From NCBI RefSeq assembly GCF_963676685.1, contig NC_092348.1:31161386-31225385 (forward strand): a DNA stretch of 64,000 nt, given 5' to 3'. The translations under genes and the position numbers were made by a program. Below the pieces are notes generated by a model that had not been told where the DNA came from, made no database searches, and saw only the letters and a list, made by a program, of their open reading frames with translations. Shown piece by piece: positions 57,731-64,000 of the stretch. Source of the DNA: Mytilus edulis. Its lineage: Eukaryota; Mollusca; Bivalvia; Mytilida; Mytilidae. Numbering within the stretch: position 1 is the first letter of the stretch; every line of letters starts with the position of its first letter.

Positions 57731-58483
57731 ATGAATATTATCGGGGTGATTTTGGTACTTGGCATTTTTAACAAATGTGCATGCCATGGCTACTATGGAG
57801 ATAATTATTACAGAGGATACGGAGAACTTCCATTGCATAGACCGCAATCAAACGGAAGAGATTGGGAAAAACTATTCAAAAATTTGAAAGCACGTGTTAG
57901 TAATTTAGAAAAGGTTCACCGTAATAATACGGATGGAAACATCAATATTGATATTAAAGGAGGCGGGGGTGGTGGTGGAGGCGGAATCGAACCAGGAGGA
58001 AATGGTGGAAATCTAACAACTCATTTATTTATTAAGAAAATCAAAACGGTTCATACTAAGGATGGAACAAAAGTCATAATAAAGCCCGGTGATGGGCGAA
58101 CATTACAAGTGCTTAAATTAATGATCAAAGGAGAAGGCGGCGGGGGAGGAGGCGGAATGGGTAAGGGTGGCGACGGAGGAAGTATATTTACAAACTTGAC
58201 AATCAAAACATTTAAGACTGTATTTAGAGATGGAATAAATGTCACTACTGCTGAGGTTATAAATCCACTAGAAGGGCTCGGTTTGAACATTAAAGGTGGT
58301 GGCGGAGGTGGAGGTGGCGGCACAGGCCCTGGTGGCAACGGCGGCGACTTGGTTACAGCTATTGTCATAGAGAATGTAAAGGATGTAACTATAAACGGAA
58401 CTTGGACAAAAGAAGATAGGAAGGCATGGAAATTAATAAAGAAGTTACGGAGACAAAAGAATAAACAAAATGGAAAAAAATAG
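57731..58483 (+). CDS. Secreted glycine-module protein 6 (three modules)
   Basis: A 250-residue product, not recognised. The start at 57731 is chosen because the TTCTTTTTTCTTGTAG acceptor ends at 57711, and the frame upstream of it has no ATG. The signal peptide is about 1-18. A Tyr/Arg-rich part follows (YYGDNYYRGYGELPLHRPQS) and then a short helix-like stretch (WEKLFKNLKARVSNLEKV). Module 1 is NIDIK, G9 (77-85), IEPGGNGGNLTT. Module 2 is LMIK, GEG7 (134-142, one Gly replaced by Glu), MGKGGDGGSIFT. Module 3 is LNIK, G9 (189-197), TGPGGNGGDLVT. The linkers carry KPGDGRTL and NPLEGLG. Several N-x-T sequons are present. The basic tail ends QNKQNGKK. It is the sister of gene 7. The function is unknown. 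Confidence 0.88.
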   Translation: MNIIGVILVLGIFNKCACHGYYGDNYYRGYGELPLHRPQSNGRDWEKLFKNLKARVSNLEKVHRNNTDGNINIDIKGGGGGGGGGIEPGGNGGNLTTHLFIKKIKTVHTKDGTKVIIKPGDGRTLQVLKLMIKGEGGGGGGGMGKGGDGGSIFTNLTIKTFKTVFRDGINVTTAEVINPLEGLGLNIKGGGGGGGGGTGPGGNGGDLVTAIVIENVKDVTINGTWTKEDRKAWKLIKKLRRQKNKQNGKK

Positions 58484-59015
58484 GACCTAATGAGTCTAGC
58501 TCTTTCCTTGAATTTTAATATTTCAATGGTTGTGGAGATAAATGATTGAACACTCTCCTATGGTTGAGGAAAGTTGAGTGATAAAAAAATTTGTTAACTC
58601 ATATATCGATTCTTTATGATTCTTGTTAAATTATATCTTTACTAACAATTGAAGCAAAAGCATGAATTGTTTTTTTTTAAACTGCATCATTGATTTGCGA
58701 CTTACATATTAATGCAGTTGTTTTTAAAAGAGTTCAGGAAATTATCTTTTCTTTATTATTATTTTCTTATTATCATACACCCATCAACAAATGGAAATAT
58801 TGCTGGAGTTCAGTTCGTCCGAAACGCTTTTTCTCATTCAAAACTAAAAACTCCTTAAGCCCAGGAGAACCTAATACCGACATAACAATTTAAATGTAGA
58901 CATAATGAAACCCACCAAAACTCATCGAGATCTCAGCTGCTTTGGAATGGTCGATAGATATTGCTCAAAATCTCATGTTTCACCTAGAAAAAGTCATTAC
59001 AGATACTTGGCTTAT
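58484..59015. other. 3' flank of gene 6, no clear polyadenylation signal
   Basis: No AATAAA lies within about 500 bases of the stop. The inverted pair CTCTCCTATGGTTGAGG / short complements near 58550 is too small to call. Nothing else recognised. Confidence 0.35.
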
Positions 59016-59019
59016 CAAT

Positions 59020-59175
59020 TGCTACGCCAGACATGTGTTTCATCTTCATAAGACTCAGCAATGGTACAAACAGTTTGAATGCAAAATAAAATACGAAGTT
59101 GAAAAACATAAAAACATGTGCCAAATACGGCCAATGCAATTAATTCATAAGGGTAGAAAACATTAGTGTTTAAAA
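59020..59175 (+). repeat. Dispersed repeat family D, decayed
   Basis: TACGCCAGACATGTGTTTCA, CTTCATAAGACTCAGCAATG, AATACGAAGTTGAAAAACAT follow the order of 40530-40740. Confidence 0.65.
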
Positions 59176-59219
59176 CAATATCCTGTAATATCAACAGTTA
59201 AATGTAAAAAAAAATATTT

Positions 59220-59405
59220 TTAAAATACCGAACTCCGAGGAAAATTCCAAATGGGAAGTTCGTTATCGAATGGCAAAATCAAAAGCTCAAACACATCAAA
59301 CGAATGGATAACAACTGAGACATACATGACTTGGTACAGACAATTTCTTGAAAACCTGGTTTTATAGCTAACTAAACCTCTCACTTGTATGACAGTCGCA
59401 TACAA
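59220..59405 (+). repeat. Dispersed repeat family B, forward, near full
   Basis: ACCGAACTCCGAGGAAAATT, GCAAAATCAAAAGCTCAAAC, ACATCAAACGAATGGATAAC, CTCACTTGTATGACAGTCGC. It gives the extent of the family (about 185 bases). Confidence 0.75.
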
Positions 59406-60289
59406 TTCCATTATATTCACAACGATGTGTTAACAAAACAAACAGACGTAATACATGTAATATATAAAAATGTCAAAAAAACGACAAATTAGCAGAACAT
59501 TAACATATCAATGGTAAGTACAAAATCTCTGATATTCTCAAGCGAGGATGTTACAATTAAAGAAAAAACGGACGAAATAGTGATAAACAACAATCGGAAC
59601 ATGTCAGTATTTATCTTTGACATAACATGTTATAACGATCAACTTACTTTTGATGGTGTACGTAAAACTGTCCAGACTTGTTGAAAGGAAGTAGTGCGGG
59701 ATTAAACTTTGCAAAAAACTGCTGATTAACAAAATCAATTGAAGTCTTCGATTTGTTTTGTTCGATTACAGTGTTCATATGACGAAGCTTCGGATAGAAA
59801 CCATTCGCGAATTGTTACGTATAAAAATAAAAAAAAAAATAAAAAATACCCCTTAAAATTTGTAATTTTTCACAGACCTTTCCTTATAACTCTGTCTTTT
59901 TTCTTTATCAAATACTGCTGTCTCTAAGCTGGCGTCTATTGTTTATAAGACAATTTTATCTCTACACAATTCTCCTGTTTCCCATATCACTTCATACCAT
60001 TTATTGTATAGAAGAGTTTTTGGAATAATGTATGCTATGCTCACCGATTGATTATTTTTGCTCTATGTATTTGTCTTTGGGGAACCAGATATGAAAAACT
60101 TTCTGATAAAAATGCAATCGAAATACACAATTATACCGTCTTTCTTTATTATTTGTGGTGAAAGATCAATCATCGAATATGTTTAACAATTAATGTTGAA
60201 CTCCTTTTTATGAATTATGCAACCAGTTGATAGATGGCATTATAATATTGCAAAAAATATAAACATCAGGTCATTGCTCTAAAATAAAG

Positions 60290-60423
60290 TGCATGAAGTT
60301 CCTTTGTAACTTATAGCCTTAACTTTTAGTTTTAAAGTAAACACGGATACACTTTTTGACCATGTATTTAAAGATATTTATAACAAACATTCTGTTGTTC
60401 TTGATGGGAAAAAACCTAAGCAG
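60290..60423 (+). promoter_or_regulatory. Candidate non-coding exon 1 of glycine-module gene 7
   Basis: CCTAAGCAG with a consensus donor GTAAGT (60424) aligns with the equivalent place upstream of gene 6. An ATG in this exon (ATGGGAAAAAAACC) would open a nine-codon frame that, once spliced to 61331, ends in a TGA overlapping the main ATG, a possible upstream reading frame. Inferred. Confidence 0.4.
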
Positions 60424-60624
60424 GTAAGTTAGACCTCTCTGAAACAATATCAAGGTAAATTTGCTAATTAATAAAATGCATAGAAATAAATATTGTCAAC
60501 TGTGCTCAAAGATACGTTATTACAGATAATTGATTTTTCTATCCTGTAAAACCGGTTTTTTTCTGTTAATTTTCGGAATCGTATATGATATAATACATTT
60601 AATATACATAATTTGTTTTCCGTC

Positions 60625-60815
60625 AGCTATCAAGGGCCCCGATATGACAATGTAAAACAATTCAAACGAGAAAACTAACGGCCTTATTTATCTAAAAATA
60701 TGAACGAAAAACAAATATTTAACACATAAACAAACGACAACCACTGAATTACAGGCTCCTAATTTGGGACAGGCACATACATAAATAATGTGGCGGGGTT
60801 AAACATGTTAGCATG
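60625..60815 (+). repeat. Dispersed repeat family A, middle part
   Basis: CAGCTATCAAGGGCCCCGAT, GAGAAAACTAACGGCCTTAT, ACAACCACTGAATTACAGGC, GTGGCGGGGTTAAACATGTT. It lies in the inferred intron of gene 7. Confidence 0.8.
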
Positions 60816-61335
60816 TTAAAATTGTTTTCATATCTTTAGCATACACAACTCGAATGTTATTGGGATAACTCACAAATTCAATTGTCCTATGGAACAGCGA
60901 AAATGTTTTGTATAAAAGCGCAAATGGCATTTAAAACGCGCAAACGTGACGCGTCGAGATTTGACCACTTGGTTGCTTCAATATGTTTAATAATCAAACA
61001 ATATCGCCATTATCATTTTACCCAATTTTCAAAAGAGTACAAAGTTAACGTAGTAATCTTTAAGATTTTTTTTTTAAAGGGTAATAATATCGGGATGAAA
61101 ATTAACTACTATTTTTATATTACATGTGGTGAAAATATGCGATTAAAAACCAAAGGGACATAATAAAATATCATAGATCGCAAATAATCCGCTAATACCA
61201 TAACAATAAATAAAATTTAAAAAATGGGTTAAAATATATTTGTCCATCTTTTTATAATTATTAATAAACATTTAAAAACAAATCAAGGTTTTTAAAGCAT
61301 TAATTTAGTTCTTTTCTATTCTTTTTCCAGGAAAG

Positions 61336-62142
61336 ATGAACATCTCAATAATTTACATCAGTTTGATTTTTAATCTTGTCATTTATGACAATTGTTTGGG
61401 CCATAGATCCTATGGAGAAAATTATCGCAGAAGACACGGACGATTATCAAGACAAAGACCACGTTCAAGTACTTTTGGCAGACGATTTGTGAAAAAAAAC
61501 ATACAAAAAGGTCTACCGTTGAAAGATCCCGAAATAATTGCTAGCACTACTGATCAGGTAGCACTTTCTAATGTTGACAGAAATATCAATATGAATTTAA
61601 CAGGAGGCGGAGGTGGTGGCGGTGGAGGAATCGATCCAGGCGGAAATGGTGGAAATCTTTCTACTAATTTATTTATCAATAAAATCAAGACAATTCACAC
61701 TAGTGACGGAACAATAATCAAAGTTAAACCTGGTGATGGTCGAACATTGGAAGCACTTAAATTGATCATTGACGGAGGAGGTGGCGGGGGAGGAGGAGGA
61801 ATAGGAAAAGGCGGTGATGGAGGAAGTATATTTACAACCTTGACAATCAACAAATTAAAGACTGTTTTTAGAAATGGAGCAAATGCAACTTTTGCTGAAG
61901 TTCAAAACCCTCTCCGTGGACTCAGTTTGGAGATTAATGGCGGTGGTGGAGGTGGCGGAGGTGGACCAGGCCAAGGAGGCGATGGTGGCGATTTGGTTAC
62001 AAATGTTGTCATTGGAAAAGCTAAAATAGTCACGAAAATTGGCGCTAGAAGAAGAAAAAAGAAAAAGGATCGGAAATTAAAAAGGATGTTGAAGAGGAAA
62101 AGGAAGAACAGAGACAAGTTTAAGCCATTGCTTAATTACTAG
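61336..62142 (+). CDS. Secreted glycine-module protein 7 (three modules)
   Basis: A 268-residue product, not recognised. The signal peptide is about 1-22 (IIYISLIFNLVIYDNCLG). An Arg/Tyr-rich part follows, HRSYGENYRRRHGRLSRQRP, the counterpart of gene 6. Module 1 is INMNLT, G9 (90-98), IDPGGNGGNLST. Module 2 is LIID, G9 (147-155), IGKGGDGGSIFT. Module 3 is LEIN, G9 (202-210), PGQGGDGGDLVT. The linkers TSDGTIIKVKPGDGRTLEAL and FRNGANATFAEVQNPLRGLS match gene 6 in place. The tail is very basic (RRRKKKKDRKLKRMLKRKRK) and ends PLLNY. The acceptor CTTTTTCCAG ends at 61330, 5 bases before the ATG. AATAAA lies at 62214. The function is unknown. The equal spacing of glycine runs suggests a repeated fold. 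Confidence 0.9.
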   Translation: MNISIIYISLIFNLVIYDNCLGHRSYGENYRRRHGRLSRQRPRSSTFGRRFVKKNIQKGLPLKDPEIIASTTDQVALSNVDRNINMNLTGGGGGGGGGIDPGGNGGNLSTNLFINKIKTIHTSDGTIIKVKPGDGRTLEALKLIIDGGGGGGGGGIGKGGDGGSIFTTLTINKLKTVFRNGANATFAEVQNPLRGLSLEINGGGGGGGGGPGQGGDGGDLVTNVVIGKAKIVTKIGARRRKKKKDRKLKRMLKRKRKNRDKFKPLLNY

Positions 62143-62213
62143 TTGTGATTGGAAGCAAAATGACAACACAAAGTTATCAAAAGAACTTTGACAAAAGGCT
62201 TTACTTTTTCCTG

Positions 62214-62219
62214 AATAAA
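62214..62219 (+). terminator. Polyadenylation signal of glycine-module gene 7
   Basis: AATAAA 72 bases after the stop. A second AATAAA lies near 62260. Confidence 0.6.
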
Positions 62220-62269
62220 TCAACAATGGCTTAAAAAAGTTGATGCTTAATTTCAAACTGAATAAAATA

Positions 62270-63580
62270 TGTACGAACCAAAATTCCACCCAAAACTAAC
62301 CCATATTTAACGACAAAAAATCCTTCAACTTTACTGAATTCATAAATTGTACTAATATGATCTGTTCTATTCTGCAAACATATTGTCTTAAAACCAGCGC
62401 TTCTTACTTTACACCAATTTGTGTCAACGTCAGATAACAATAAGGCATACAATTTGTTACTCAAATATTGCAGCATAATGATTCTTTATAAGAACTCTTC
62501 CAGTCGATATTCATATTTGCTGATGTTGTTATATTGATATACAAGTGTAAAACGTTATATTTGATTTGTATGATAGGTAGCGACTGCAACCCCGATATTA
62601 GTGGGACAATCTTGTTTAAATTATATTTGTCTGTGTCATGTTTTAGTGATTGTTTGTCATTTTGCTCTGTGCTGTTTATATTGGCTGTTATTATTCCATA
62701 TAGTTTGATTTAACCACTTTCGTATATGTATATAATGTTTGTATAAGATGACATTTATTTCATAATGAAACGCCTCATTGGAAACGACTAAAAATAATAA
62801 AAACATCTGTAAAATCTGTGTTGTTTGCTTTTTTCATCTGAAATTATTTCCCTGCATAACCAGAGTTATTGTAAGCGTTTATGCATGAAATCAAGGCATA
62901 AAAACGTTTATAGTTTGAACTTGTAAAGCTTTAAATTTGAAAGTTATACACTGTATGAATATTTTTATAATTACCTATAAAGATAATAAGCAAGAATTGT
63001 GACAATACAATTTAACTGTCATGAGATAACACTACATCTCATATTAAGGCAAAAACAAAATAACTTACTTTTAGATCAAGAATTACTGCCATGATGTTGT
63101 TCCCGAAGCATAAAGGCAAACAATATAATATTATTCCAATATAATTTAGTTATAAAACACGTTAGGAGTCCAAATCTTTAGGTTTAGGTTTGAAACACAT
63201 TGACTACTTTCCCCTTGACTCAAAATTTAAAACATCGTTTCCTTTTCGTATTGACCTTCTATTTTACAGCTAGTGTGTGTACACATGATATTCGATAATG
63301 ATTCCTGTTGATACTTATTCGACAGATCATTTGATAAAACTAATTTCAAGAAATTACCGCATCAATTATATGGTATCCAAATTTTATCGTTCTGCTTTGC
63401 ATTTATTTACAGTCCAAAAACATTAGAAGACATGGTATGTTAACTAATGAGACAATTTCTATTAATGAGAAACTAAATTATGTTTCAACAATAAGCGAAA
63501 ACATGTGAAACATACAGCAAATCAAAGACTAGTACTGTATTACAAACTCCTCTTTTTGGACAGACACATAAAGAATGTAA
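62270..63580. other. AT-rich stretch, no gene recognised
   Basis: No coding pattern or clear repeat, apart from decayed family A words (GGTATGTTAACTAATGAGACAA near 63433). Confidence 0.4.
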
Positions 63581-63589
63581 AATTATGTT

Positions 63590-64000
63590 TAAAAAAGAAG
63601 ATGTGGTATGATTGCGATTAGACAAAAGACACTAAATGACACAGAAATTAAAAACTAAAGGTCATCAACAATATGCAAAGCCTATATCGCATAGTCAGCC
63701 TTGTCTATGTATAAAAAAACATATATGTAACACATTAACAAACGACAACCACTGAGTTACAGGCTCCAGACTTGGGACAGGCACATGAATACTAAATGTG
63801 GCGGGGTTAAACATCTTAGCGGGATGCCAACCCTCCCACTAACATGTCCAGTGTATAACAGTACAACATAAGAACGAACTATAAAAATCTCTTGAAAAAG
63901 TCTAACTTATCAGATGGATAAAACTACAAATACTACAAATAAAAGTGGACGTGGCCGGGTACTTGTACATCCTAACAACAAAAGACACCAAGTGAAGATT
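63590..64000 (+). repeat. Dispersed repeat family A, runs off the window
   Basis: AAAGAAGATGTGGTATGATT, ACAACCACTGAGTTACAGGC, GTGGCGGGGTTAAACATCTT, GTGGACGTGGCCGGGTACTT, in family order with a deletion in the first third. Confidence 0.8.

Overview
The window looks like nuclear DNA of a marine mussel (Mytilus or a close relative). It is AT-rich with long non-coding stretches, the genes have introns with GT-AG borders, and it carries many copies of short dispersed repeats that I recognise from mussel sequences (called families A to D here). No bacterial-type operons, rRNA genes or CRISPR arrays are seen. Genus-level identification rests on memory of these repeats, not on a search.

Left part (1-23 kb). 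A decayed retroelement lies on the minus strand at about 1.1-4.1 kb. It reads as a Penelope-like element with a GIY-YIG endonuclease upstream of the reverse transcriptase, the permuted order described for Naiad-type elements. At 11.95-22.82 kb a minus-strand gene can be assembled from seven small exons. It encodes a 209-residue Ras/Rab-like GTPase with a good P-loop, NKSD and ETSAK boxes, a degenerate DxxG box, an acidic hypervariable region and a C-terminal CAAX box. A second first exon with the same phase and a similar 5' flank lies alone at 5.12-5.16 kb, and an orphan signal-peptide exon lies at 6.81-6.90 kb.

Right part (25-62 kb). Seven plus-strand genes form an array of one family of small secreted proteins. 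Each has a signal peptide, then one, two or three copies of a module (a short aliphatic strand, a run of about nine glycines, a GGxGGD-type turn and a second aliphatic strand), then a strongly basic tail. The coding part of each gene is a single exon, and at least six of the seven have a splice acceptor within 5 to 20 bases of the ATG, so the gene begins with a 5'UTR intron. The genes come in close pairs (26/30 kb, 38/43 kb, 58/61 kb) with a two-module gene between them at 51 kb, and module number rises along the array as 1,1,1,1,2,3,3. Intergenic DNA of the pairs is also duplicated. The function is unknown. Extracellular matrix (shell, byssus or mucus) or cationic defence are possibilities, and I cannot choose between them from sequence.

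The rest is repeats: several foldback or terminal-inverted-repeat elements, a 1.47-kb foldback packed with short GATCG/CGTAGT-type motifs between the second and third family genes, a 42-copy 35-bp minisatellite at 54.7-56.2 kb with four-copy higher-order periodicity, and smaller tandem arrays.
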